64,000 nt of DNA from positions 1-64,000 of the forward strand of contig FMBT01000291.1 of assembly GCA_900095095.1 (NCBI GenBank). Reading direction: 5' to 3'. The DNA comes from Fragilariopsis cylindrus CCMP1102. Its lineage: Eukaryota > Bacillariophyta > Bacillariophyceae > Bacillariales > Bacillariaceae. Made by a program: the position numbers and the translations under genes. The notes under the pieces were generated by a model, which was not told the DNA's origin, did no database searches, and saw only the letters and a program-made list of their open reading frames with translations. Positions 55,995 through 64,000 of this stretch are shown piece by piece (position 1 is the first letter of the stretch; each line of letters starts with the position of its first letter).

Positions 55995-56263
55995 TATCAA
56001 TCTGATTCCGCAACTAACTTACTATCGATTGTTAGATACCAACCTGAGGGCTGACAGTATGACAGAGTAATGCTACTCTATTATAGTTGTTTCTTGAATA
56101 CTTCAGAAGTAATAATCATGTGTGTAGGAAGAAATCGGAACGGCCGAGAGAATGATTTTCTCGACTACCGGTAGATTTGTAGTGTGGTGTCTTATATTAT
56201 GTTATTATGATTTATTGTACCAAAATTTTGGCGGAATCGACAGCAAAACAGCAAGTAACGCGT

Positions 56264-56347
56264 CTCGTCGTAGCTCAGTTGGTAGAGCGGTGGACTGTAG
56301 AAGGTACTGAAATCCATCGGTCACTGGTTCGATTCCGGTCGACGAGA
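56264..56347 (+). tRNA. tRNA-Tyr (GTA) with an 11-nt intron
   Basis: A full cloverleaf. The acceptor stem is CTCGTCG/CGACGAG with discriminator A, and C1-G72 is the normal identity pair of eukaryotic tRNA-Tyr. The D arm is GCTC..GAGC, the anticodon stem GTGGA/TCCAT, and the loop CTGTAG..A has anticodon GTA at 56297-56299. The T arm is ACTGG/CCGGT with TTCGATT. An 11-base intron at 56301-56311 lies one base 3' of the anticodon, where nearly all eukaryotic tRNA-Tyr genes have one. The A box (TAGCTCAGTTGG) and B box (GGTTCGATTCC) are intact, and a T run for RNA polymerase III termination starts at 56350. Confidence 0.93.
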
Positions 56348-56349
56348 TC

Positions 56350-56353
56350 TTTT
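56350..56353 (+). terminator. Pol III T-run terminator
   Basis: TTTT three bases after the tRNA-Tyr 3' end, with a second T7 run at about 56357-56363. Confidence 0.7.
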
Positions 56354-58030
56354 GTCTTTTTTTATTTCATGTCGTATTAAATGAAACAGACAAAAGTGAA
56401 GAGAATTTCTTTTGGTTGACATGGTCCATGTCGACTACAGTATCATCTCTCATTATTACTGTGGGAGATGTTGGAGTTGTTTAGTTTAGTTACTATATGC
56501 AGTCTCTTTTAAAAGTAAGTCACATTGTCAATATATACAAGGAAGTGCCTCTCTTGCTTGGTGCCTCTGACTCTGCCTATTTCTTACCAACACATAATAA
56601 ACATCTAAAGCATGAGCTATTTTTCTGTCATGTGTACTGATTTTTTGTTGTGTACTGATTTTTTGTTTGAATTGAAGTGACATCAAACAACAGCAAAGCT
56701 GAATTACTATTCACATTAGTAGAAAGTTAGTACTACTACTGATTGAAATATTGTTGAACATTTGTTATCACACATTGTTGAACATTGAGTGTGTTGAATC
56801 ATTTGTACTCCTGTAGTTTATTTCTAAAGCACACCTTTAAATTATTATCAGGGGGTTGTGGCCCCTCCTTTAAATGCCACACATACCTAGGTTAATACAT
56901 GGGAATACTGCAGTGCAATACCAACCCACTGCTGTTGTTCATTGCAGCTTTGTTTGACTAATGGGGATTTATCTGTGCATGGTGCAACTAAATGAATACA
57001 GACAGAGGATCAAACAGTACTAAGTGTTGCTCACAGTGGAAAGGAGAAAAATAATACCTATCAATCAAATGATGTCCACATTATACCTTCAGAGAACATT
57101 CTTTACTAGACCACCAAACTTACTCCTTTTGCCTTGAATATATTTATAGCATAGTGCTGCATGTTCCTCATTCCTTTGAGTGAGATACTAATATTGGCAG
57201 TTTTTAATTCCCATGCTGCACACATAAATTGGCAGAGTTACAAGAGTGTCAGGAGCTGCTGGAAAAATTACTCAGTAGTTGGATATAATGAGGGGCAGAT
57301 GCTCATTTTCCCTGGGAAATATTGTTGTTTTCCACAAGACTCGATTTGAGTCATCAATGATATTGAACTTTCTTTATGATCTTTTCTTCAGAATCACTTA
57401 AACGCCTATCTTTGTTGCTGGCAAATAGAATTAATCACTTAACTTTTAATACGCTATTTAAACTAGTATATTGAAATTCAACAGGTTATTGAGCCCTTAC
57501 TCTTGATAATTCTTATCATTAGTATTCGTTCCTGTTTCCAACTTCGGGATTAGTAAGATTTGAGTATCTTCGTTCTTGTCGGAAAGTATTGATACATTCT
57601 TCGAAGGGATTAGCGAGTTTTGAGTAACTTCGTTCCTGTTCTCTGAATTTTATCGTACATTGGAAGAATAAATAATAACTTGATATTATTCTATCCTTCC
57701 TCTCCAGTAACATATATCTTTATTTGAATTATCTGAGCTACGAGATTTAATTTTCAACGACCATACCATCTTTTGGTGAGGTCTTCTAATTTTATTTCTC
57801 TTTTCCAACTGGATCACCTCGCTTGCCGTTGGAACTTTTGTCGACTATTTTGTGTCGCCAAATTTGTTCACCTTATCCCGACTCAATTTTGACTTCTGTC
57901 TTTATTGTTGTTGGTTCCCTGTCATCAATTTTGGCCTGTGTCTCTATTGATTCGCTCTTCGTCACCAAATTTTGACTCCTCTCTACTCTCCTCCCGCTTC
58001 CGTTCGACGATCAGTTGGACAGTTGCCACT
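56354..58030. other. Non-coding stretch between tRNA-Tyr and the copia ORFs
   Basis: About 1.7 kb with no gene that I can support. It includes direct repeats of TGTGTACTGATTTTTTGTT (56633-56668). A 35-bp unit GGGATTAG..TTGAGTA..TTCGTTC is repeated 60 bases apart (57546-57580 and 57606-57640). The block near 56900-56960 vaguely resembles the tandem unit of the TIR element at 51.3-52 kb. The right part (after about 57.4 kb) may include the left LTR and leader of the copia element, but I could not define its edges. Confidence 0.4.
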
Positions 58031-58915
58031 ATGTTTAACGATTTTAGTTTCGGGGAGGCATGCGTTATTTCTCTTTTCTACTTTGGACTAATTTGTGTAT
58101 GTGTACCTGTACTTGAATATTTCACTTCCGTAAATAACAACTACAGATATCACTATCATTACAAATACAGAAAGAAGAAATACAAAAGGCAAAAGAGACT
58201 GAAACTAATATCGATCTTATCTTTTATCGCGACGATGGCGACCTACAATGTGGATGCAACTAAGCTAGAAGGTATTCTACTACAGTTCAAATACCACCGA
58301 CAACCAACGCTAAACACCTTCCATCATATTCTGAATGAAGCATATGGTCTATCTATCTATGGTACTGATATCAACTTCTTGTTTGACGATGTACCGACTA
58401 ACGGATTAACCAAGATTCTTGATACTGCACCGACTTTGTTACGTACGAAAATGATTGACAACATCAAGGACCTATCCGGCGCTACCTCAAGAAGCGAAAC
58501 AGATAAGGTAGATAATCTATTTGGTAAAATGAAGATGGGATATCGATTAAAGAACGGAGACGACATTGAATTCGAACGTGCACAAGAATTGGCAAAAGGT
58601 ATTGATTTCAATCTTAAGAAACCAATTGACGGTGTACCTGACAACTGTGTCGTTATCTATTTCTCTTGCTCGGCCGTATACCCAAGTCTTGTTGGCATGA
58701 TCGATGGATTCGATATGGATCAATTATTTACAAGAAGACAAGCCGCTCCTGCCTCTGTAACGTCACCCTCATCTGGTGATAAAAGTCTAGAAGCCATTTC
58801 CACAGCGATGACTAACATCAGTAGCAAGAACGCAGCTCGATCAGCTGATAATGATAAGGAGGAAACAATCGACTACAAGGATATGCCAAAAGACGTCCGT
58901 GTGTTCAATTATTAG
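58031..58915 (+). CDS. Accessory ORF of the copia element, unknown
   Basis: A 294-residue frame between the presumed left LTR and gag. The first ATG is at 58031 (MFNDFSFGEACVIS); the open frame extends further left without one. It has a hydrophobic segment near residues 10-32 (CVISLFYFGLICVCVPVLEY), a very basic Tyr/Lys/Arg patch, and a second hydrophobic stretch (LISILSFIATMATY). A globular middle follows (YGLSIYGTDINFLFDDVPTN) and then an acidic tail. I know no homologue. Its placement before gag and same-strand orientation suggest it belongs to the element, but it could also be a host sequence next to it. Confidence 0.45.
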   Translation: MFNDFSFGEACVISLFYFGLICVCVPVLEYFTSVNNNYRYHYHYKYRKKKYKRQKRLKLISILSFIATMATYNVDATKLEGILLQFKYHRQPTLNTFHHILNEAYGLSIYGTDINFLFDDVPTNGLTKILDTAPTLLRTKMIDNIKDLSGATSRSETDKVDNLFGKMKMGYRLKNGDDIEFERAQELAKGIDFNLKKPIDGVPDNCVVIYFSCSAVYPSLVGMIDGFDMDQLFTRRQAAPASVTSPSSGDKSLEAISTAMTNISSKNAARSADNDKEETIDYKDMPKDVRVFNY

Positions 58916-59135
58916 CGCGATAGTCGACCACTTCGATTAACTATCCAACAACTGTGATACAACCGAGGTGCAGTTAAATAACAGTTATGGGATATGATTC
59001 ACACTTGGCTTGCTTGGCTGTAAGATCCAATACAAGACCTATCGTATCGCCCAATAATAGATGAAGATAGCTTTGAACACAAGAAACACAAACACATGCG
59101 ATTAGATCACAGGATGTAACAACATACTGCGCTCA

Positions 59136-59228
59136 CTTTAATCTCTAACATCATTGTAACTCTAATACTAACTAGTTAACAAACTACTGTATGTATTCGT
59201 ATTTACTTCTAATAGTTAGAGATTAAAG
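59136..59228. repeat. 14-bp inverted repeat before gag
   Basis: CTTTAATCTCTAAC (59136-59149) and GTTAGAGATTAAAG (59215-59228) are exact inverses, ending 19 bases before the gag ATG. This could form a hairpin in the element's leader RNA. Confidence 0.85.
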
Positions 59229-59247
59229 GAGCTACAACAACAAGTAC

Positions 59248-61128
59248 ATGATACCAACTACTCCTACCGGTTGGAACACTGTACCTAATCGTAACAGGAT
59301 CATCAGTCCAGACGACAACGATCAAGATATCGATTACGACAACAACAACAACAACGACAACAACCCATTTGGCCTATTGGAAGATTCCGACTCCGAAGAC
59401 GACGCATCGACCACATCCAGTACCACCAGTGTTGTAGAAACAGCACAAGGCATCAGCGACGCAGCATACTTAGTAGATCCTGTTTCAACATTAAACAGCA
59501 TCGCAGCTACAACATCAAGCGTCATAGTAGATTCAGGCTCAACGGACCACATCGTAACGACGTATCGAACCGTTGACATCAGTAGAAGATACTTAGAATT
59601 AGTACCAACTGCGGGAACCCAATTAGAATATACCGTATTACGTAACCAACCATATATCGATAATATATTAGAAAACTTCTACCATACAGTACCTGACGAG
59701 TTACCAGCCCTCTACACACCGAACAGCGACGACGACGACACAGCATCAACCGTATCGATATCTAGCATTGGCAGTATGGGAAAGGATCTACCATCGATCG
59801 ATGATCACCTAGGCCGGGAATACCAATCACCAGAAAGGAGCAACTTTAACTTTGCTGATGCTGTTGTATTCCGGGAGGCATTAGGTAATGCACTAGAAGG
59901 ATGCCAACACACCGAAAGAGATGCAGGACATGCATATCTGGTGGATACCCTGAAGCGCAACTGCGAGAGATATGGAGACGATCTTGCCCGACTCCCACCA
60001 CCGGCAAAGAAAGTGGCCTTACCCACCGGCGATGCCAGTGGAACATGGAGAAGGTATGAAGCGCTGAAGAAGATCTACGAGAAGGAGACCCATTGGAATG
60101 CTGAAGCTCTACAAGCGACAGTAAGAAGATTTCCCGAAACCATGAAGGAGCAGATGAATGATTATGGAACACTTCCATTGAACTATACCGTCCGCCTAGC
60201 TCTCAACTTCATTGAAGGAAAAGTATCAGATCGTGTTAAGAAACAGAAAGCATATATCGATCTAATGGGGTGCATCACTGCACGAGCGTACGTGCCATCA
60301 CCTGAAGGACCGGTATCATACTTGAAGAAAATGGAACATGATAAACATTGTATCGATATCCTTTCAGGGAGTTCCAATGTTGAATTCGAATATTCATGGG
60401 ATACCCTCATCATCAACTGCCAGACCAAGATCCGTAGTAGTGGGAGCCACAACAACACGTATCTCCGATTGATTGAAGACAAGTGGGAAGCCGATATGCT
60501 ACACAAACCCGTCATCGGTCGATGGAAACGGTTTAAGCAGCTATACATTAAGGAACTGCAGAAACTGACCGAAGATGGCATTGACAATAGTGCAATGAGT
60601 GTTCAACAAGCCCTCATCGCCCGCGTCGACGCATTTGAATCAAAATACGAGACAGAAGTGCAAACCCTCAATAACAATCAACTACATTTGGAGACTGCCT
60701 TCCAATCTTCAAGCGTCCCATCAGTCGTTGACACCGACGGTACCGGTACTGTATCAGGATCCATTTCGGGTACTGCTGCCTCCGGTATGCAGTTAGCTGC
60801 AATGTCCGATCTACTCCGTGAAGTGAAGGCTCTAAAAGCTGAAATCAATACCATGAAATCAACCAATACAGGTGGTGGAAAGGGAGGAAGGAAGGAAAAG
60901 GCAACTAAGGAATTGTACAACGTATGGCGTCAGTGGAAGTTCTGGTGCTACTCGTGTGGCTGTAACTTGAACCATGACAGCAAGGGTTGCCATTCATTCA
61001 AGAAAAAGAAAGACCATAAAGATGATGCGACCATGCAGAATCCTATGGGAGGTAATGAATCCAGGAACGAGTTCCATAACAAGTGGTGGAGCCCAGTAGA
61101 TCATAAGCCGTACGACAATCCAGAATGA
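59248..61128 (+). CDS. Gag-like protein of the copia element
   Basis: A 626-residue frame. The first 200 residues are acidic with Asn/Asp runs. The middle (about residues 270-470) is helical and resembles CoDi-type Gag: RRYEALKKIYEKETHWNAE, NYTVRLALNFIEGKVSDRVK, VSYLKKMEHDKHCIDILSG. A nucleocapsid-like knuckle, CYSCGCNLNHDSKGC (C-x2-C-x5-H-x4-C), sits near residue 570 before a basic patch. An aspartic-protease-like word, VIVDSGSTDHIV, occurs near residue 92, which is unusual for a Gag. The protein would form the particle and bind the element RNA. Confidence 0.7.
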   Translation: MIPTTPTGWNTVPNRNRIISPDDNDQDIDYDNNNNNDNNPFGLLEDSDSEDDASTTSSTTSVVETAQGISDAAYLVDPVSTLNSIAATTSSVIVDSGSTDHIVTTYRTVDISRRYLELVPTAGTQLEYTVLRNQPYIDNILENFYHTVPDELPALYTPNSDDDDTASTVSISSIGSMGKDLPSIDDHLGREYQSPERSNFNFADAVVFREALGNALEGCQHTERDAGHAYLVDTLKRNCERYGDDLARLPPPAKKVALPTGDASGTWRRYEALKKIYEKETHWNAEALQATVRRFPETMKEQMNDYGTLPLNYTVRLALNFIEGKVSDRVKKQKAYIDLMGCITARAYVPSPEGPVSYLKKMEHDKHCIDILSGSSNVEFEYSWDTLIINCQTKIRSSGSHNNTYLRLIEDKWEADMLHKPVIGRWKRFKQLYIKELQKLTEDGIDNSAMSVQQALIARVDAFESKYETEVQTLNNNQLHLETAFQSSSVPSVVDTDGTGTVSGSISGTAASGMQLAAMSDLLREVKALKAEINTMKSTNTGGGKGGRKEKATKELYNVWRQWKFWCYSCGCNLNHDSKGCHSFKKKKDHKDDATMQNPMGGNESRNEFHNKWWSPVDHKPYDNPE

Positions 61129-61203
61129 GGACGTGGGAAGGTGATGGATATTGATAAATGTAGTGACTGTGTATTAACCATTAATAATAATAATAATAAT
61201 TAT

Positions 61204-64000
61204 ATGTTAAAAGCAACTACATATCTATCCCCTTCGAGAAATCTATATCAACAACCACGTACGCCTATTGTATATCGTAAACAACTTGTACCATGCACTC
61301 CGAATGCCAACAGGAGATCACTCCGTGTATCGTTTCCATCCAATCTAATATGCGGACCAACACGAAAACCTGCAGCCTTAAAAGTTTGCAACGTATTGAT
61401 CGACAGGTACCCCGTAACAAGAGGTGCTATTGATTCTGGAGCAACAGACCATTTCTTACCAACAACGTACCACGGAGACAACCATCAGGCGACGTCCAAT
61501 GGCATGAAAGTGAAGTGTGCAAATAACTCCATAATGACGTCCACATCTACAGACGTCCTGTCGCTCGCAAAGCTCCCACCACTAGCACGTACCTGCCACA
61601 AGTTTGATGACGTATCAACGCCCCTCTTATCAGTGGGAAAGCTCTGTGACAACAACTTACACGTCCTCTTTTCACAAAACAAAGTGACAGTCACCGACAA
61701 GCCCCCAATCCTTACAGGTACAACCGTTATGGAAGGACGACGGCAAAATGGACTCTATTCGGTGCCAATACACGACGAGGCACATACACTTCCAAGGGTG
61801 GATGCACTTCCAAGGGTGGATGCACTTCCAAGGGTGAATCACACCGCAGGGATTGCTACTGCAGCTAGCGCATATGAAGTGCAAACAGTCGGAGCATTGA
61901 CAAACTTCTTCCACATGACGTTAGGCTCACCCTCTATACCAGAATGGATCAACTGTATCAACAACAATTGGTTCAAGTCATGGCCGGGACTGAGCGCAGA
62001 TAGAGTACGAAAATACTGCACCAAGAAAGAACAAACTACACTTGGGAACCAGAAAATGATCAAGAAGAATGTCAGAACATCGAATATCATTGACCTATCA
62101 GTTAGAAAAGAACGTATTGAACTTAGGAAGAAATTACATGACATAGGTACCTTCTTAATTGATGGTAATGATATGAAACAACTAATTGCAATGGATTTGC
62201 CAGGACGATATCCTGTTACATCAGCAAGAGGTCACAAATACATCATGGTTATGTACGATTATGACACTAACTACATCAATGCAGTGCCTCTAAAATCAAG
62301 GAAGTCAAGTGAACTCGTAGCAGCATTCAAGTTTTGTTATGATGAACTCAAGGAAAGAGGTTTCACAGCGCGTGTAATGCGATTAGATAATGAAATCTCA
62401 ACAGAACTTATTGCAGCAATAGGGGAACTGAATTTAGACTACCAGATCGTATCGCCAGGAGACCATAGATTGAACCATGCAGAACGTGCCATTCAAACCT
62501 TCAAGTCCAAGCTCATTGCTTTCAGAGAAGGCGCTGATCCGAGTTTTCCGAAGAACTGTTGGGACCTGTTTATTAAACAAACAGTATTAGCTATGAATCT
62601 AATGCGCCCATCAAGGATCAACCCGTTAATATCAGCATATACACTGGTCCATGGTGAATTTGATTTCAATCGAACTCCAATGGCCCCAGTTGGATGTAAA
62701 GTTATTGTTCATGATCGAAGAGGTGAACGCGGTAGCTGGTCCAACCATGGCAGTCATGGGTTTTACATTGAAAGAGCCCCTCATCACTACAGAAACTATA
62801 CTTGCTACATGCGTGATACCAAGCAAAATCGTATCTCCAATACGGTTGAGTTCTTTCCATCACATTGTTCACTACCCAAGGTCACACCTATCGATCGTCT
62901 AACCTTGGTACTACAAGACCTCCATCAAGTATTATCTCAACCTCCAAGCTATTTTCCATTTCTGAACCAAGGTACGGACCTACATACAGCCATAACTGCA
63001 ATCCAGAAGATACTCTGCTTACAAGTAGATGATACAGCAACTAAGGCACCAACAAGGCCTGTGCCACCTCCAAGGGTGGAAACTATAAACAATACCACCC
63101 AACGAGTAACAAGGTCCAGCACAGAAACAAACAGAGTGTTTATCAACGGTACCATTGTACGCCGAAAATTCAGCAGTGGCTACCACGAAGGAGAAATCAC
63201 AAAATATGATCCAATTGAACAGTACTACAAGATAGTGTACCGAGATGGTGATACAGAAGAGATGACCTACAATGAAATCAAGCAATACAGGAAGAAGAGT
63301 CAACAGTATACTAAACCAACCAAAAAGGCATTGCTCCTACTTCCAATTCGGCATCACGTACCAACCAACATTCATATACCTACAGCCAAAAGCCAACGTC
63401 CTAAAAAGGTACAACGTCTGAACCGATATAACCAAAATCCTACAGTGCAACAAAAACCAAATAGGTTTAGCAATGGATACAGCAAGGCAGTAGAACAGCT
63501 ACAACCAAACTTTGCTTTCGGAGCTTCAGGCGCCGTCTGGGACGACAGCCTCAATAAGATGGCGAAGTATCGAGATCTAATCAACCACAAGAATCCTGTA
63601 ATCAAAAATCGTTGGCTCCAATCAGGAGAAAACGAATTTGCCCGTTTATTCCAAGGTTATGGTGAAACTGAAGGAGTAGATGTACTGGATTGGATCCGCA
63701 AAGGGGACGTACCCCGTAACAAACAAGTAACGTATCCAAGATATGTAGTTGCTGTTAGACCAGAAAAGTCAGAACCATACCGTACTAGAATCACAGCAGG
63801 AGGCGATAGGATTGACTACGAAGGCAACGTAACAACGCATACAGCTTCAATGGAAACAATCAAGATGCATTGGAACTCAGTCGTTTCCACTCCAGGTGCC
63901 AAGTACTGCACCGCAGATATATCGAACATGTACTTATGCTCGCTATTGCCGGACGAAGAGTATGTCCGATTCAAATATGATATGATACCACCAAACATAA
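61204..64000 (+). CDS. Copia Pol: protease, integrase, start of reverse transcriptase
   Basis: An open frame from ATG 61204 to the window edge. The aspartic protease motif is AIDSGATDHFLP (about 61427). The integrase follows with the acidic triad in IAMDLPGRY (about 62188), MRLDNEIST (about 62385) and NHAERAIQTFK (about 62475), and its C-terminal block GFYIERAPHHYRNYTCYMRD leads to the usual NTVEFFPSHC. The reverse transcriptase begins near 63750 with EPYRTRITAGGDRIDYEGNV and CTADISNMYL, the first catalytic Asp block. The order protease-integrase-RT is diagnostic for copia. An 18-bp unit encoding LPRVDA is present three times in tandem at 61788-61841. Confidence 0.85.
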   Translation, partial: MLKATTYLSPSRNLYQQPRTPIVYRKQLVPCTPNANRRSLRVSFPSNLICGPTRKPAALKVCNVLIDRYPVTRGAIDSGATDHFLPTTYHGDNHQATSNGMKVKCANNSIMTSTSTDVLSLAKLPPLARTCHKFDDVSTPLLSVGKLCDNNLHVLFSQNKVTVTDKPPILTGTTVMEGRRQNGLYSVPIHDEAHTLPRVDALPRVDALPRVNHTAGIATAASAYEVQTVGALTNFFHMTLGSPSIPEWINCINNNWFKSWPGLSADRVRKYCTKKEQTTLGNQKMIKKNVRTSNIIDLSVRKERIELRKKLHDIGTFLIDGNDMKQLIAMDLPGRYPVTSARGHKYIMVMYDYDTNYINAVPLKSRKSSELVAAFKFCYDELKERGFTARVMRLDNEISTELIAAIGELNLDYQIVSPGDHRLNHAERAIQTFKSKLIAFREGADPSFPKNCWDLFIKQTVLAMNLMRPSRINPLISAYTLVHGEFDFNRTPMAPVGCKVIVHDRRGERGSWSNHGSHGFYIERAPHHYRNYTCYMRDTKQNRISNTVEFFPSHCSLPKVTPIDRLTLVLQDLHQVLSQPPSYFPFLNQGTDLHTAITAIQKILCLQVDDTATKAPTRPVPPPRVETINNTTQRVTRSSTETNRVFINGTIVRRKFSSGYHEGEITKYDPIEQYYKIVYRDGDTEEMTYNEIKQYRKKSQQYTKPTKKALLLLPIRHHVPTNIHIPTAKSQRPKKVQRLNRYNQNPTVQQKPNRFSNGYSKAVEQLQPNFAFGASGAVWDDSLNKMAKYRDLINHKNPVIKNRWLQSGENEFARLFQGYGETEGVDVLDWIRKGDVPRNKQVTYPRYVVAVRPEKSEPYRTRITAGGDRIDYEGNVTTHTASMETIKMHWNSVVSTPGAKYCTADISNMYLCSLLPDEEYVRFKYDMIPPNI
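61788..61841 (+). repeat. Three tandem 18-bp units in copia pol
   Basis: ACTTCCAAGGGTGGATGC is repeated at 61788-61805, 61806-61823 and 61824-61841 (the last copy with small changes), in frame within the protease-integrase linker. Confidence 0.9.

Larger units (their letters stand above)
58031..64000 (+). mobile_element. Ty1/copia LTR retrotransposon, CoDi-like, right part outside window
   Basis: An LTR-retrotransposon of the Ty1/copia group running off the right edge. Parts in order: an accessory ORF (58031-58915), a gag-like ORF with a CCHC-type knuckle at its end (59248-61128), and pol (from 61204) with aspartic protease, integrase and the start of reverse transcriptase. The integrase region contains FKSWPGLSADRVRKYC and MDLPGRYPVTSARGHKYIMV, the style of diatom CoDi elements. 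The left LTR was not delimited and probably lies within 57.4-58.0 kb; the right LTR is not in the window. A 14-bp inverted repeat (59136-59149 and 59215-59228) precedes the gag start. The visible part looks whole, with no breaks seen, which suggests a young copy. Confidence 0.85.

Noticed and set aside
57905-58030. Leftward extension of the copia accessory ORF to 57905
   Set aside because: There is no ATG in this stretch. The first ATG is at 58031, and the upstream part may be leader or LTR.
59334-60587. Minus-strand frames opposite the copia element
   Set aside because: They are shadows of the gag-like ORF with no protein family features.

Overview
The window reads as nuclear DNA of a photosynthetic stramenopile, most likely a diatom. 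Four things point there. Genes sit close together on both strands with a few short GT-AG introns of about 100-250 bases. Several proteins start with a signal peptide followed by a plastid-type F motif (AF, GF or SF at the predicted cleavage site). Coding and non-coding DNA is full of trinucleotide runs that give Asp, Asn and Ser tracts. The right end carries a Ty1/copia element whose integrase has the WPGL-type region of diatom CoDi elements. The species cannot be named from this.

Layout, left to right. 0-4 kb: 3' end of a RagA/Gtr1 GTPase gene, a complex I subunit, and a four-RRM RNA-binding protein. 4.8-11 kb: a broken protein kinase gene, an orphan protein, a family 25 glycosyltransferase and a SET protein. 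11.5-22.3 kb: a very acidic Claspin/Mrc1-like protein, a DUF155/RMND1 protein, an alpha/beta hydrolase fused to an O-methyltransferase (frame-broken), and SURF6/RRP14. 22.7-31.8 kb: a low-complexity protein with a conserved C-terminus, a small two-exon gene, a BACK-domain protein, an adenosine deaminase-family enzyme and a DEG1-type thylakoid protease. 31.8-47.9 kb: SLU7, a plastid-type RNA m5U methyltransferase, a DUF3128 protein, an MFS transporter, a mitochondrial hypothetical protein, a plastid-type CC-motif protein, mitochondrial HslV and NAN1/WDR75. 49-56.4 kb: plastid-type RNase HII, a 1.69-kb non-autonomous TIR element, a second SET protein, a secreted Cys-rich protein, a broken low-complexity gene and an intron-containing tRNA-Tyr. 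From about 58 kb to the right edge: the copia element.

The genes are ordinary eukaryotic housekeeping genes rather than a pathway cluster. Themes are ribosome biogenesis (SURF6, NAN1, RNA methyltransferase), splicing (SLU7), replication checkpoint (Claspin-like), organelle proteolysis (DEG1, HslV) and plastid-targeted enzymes. The points most worth a second look are a SLU7 whose zinc knuckle is replaced by a Tudor/Agenet-like segment, the hydrolase-methyltransferase fusion, a foldback TIR element with TA target duplications, a pair of plastid-type SET proteins, and a large insertion in RagA. About twenty frame breaks or in-frame stops interrupt otherwise well conserved host genes. Most look like assembly indels, though a few may be real decay.
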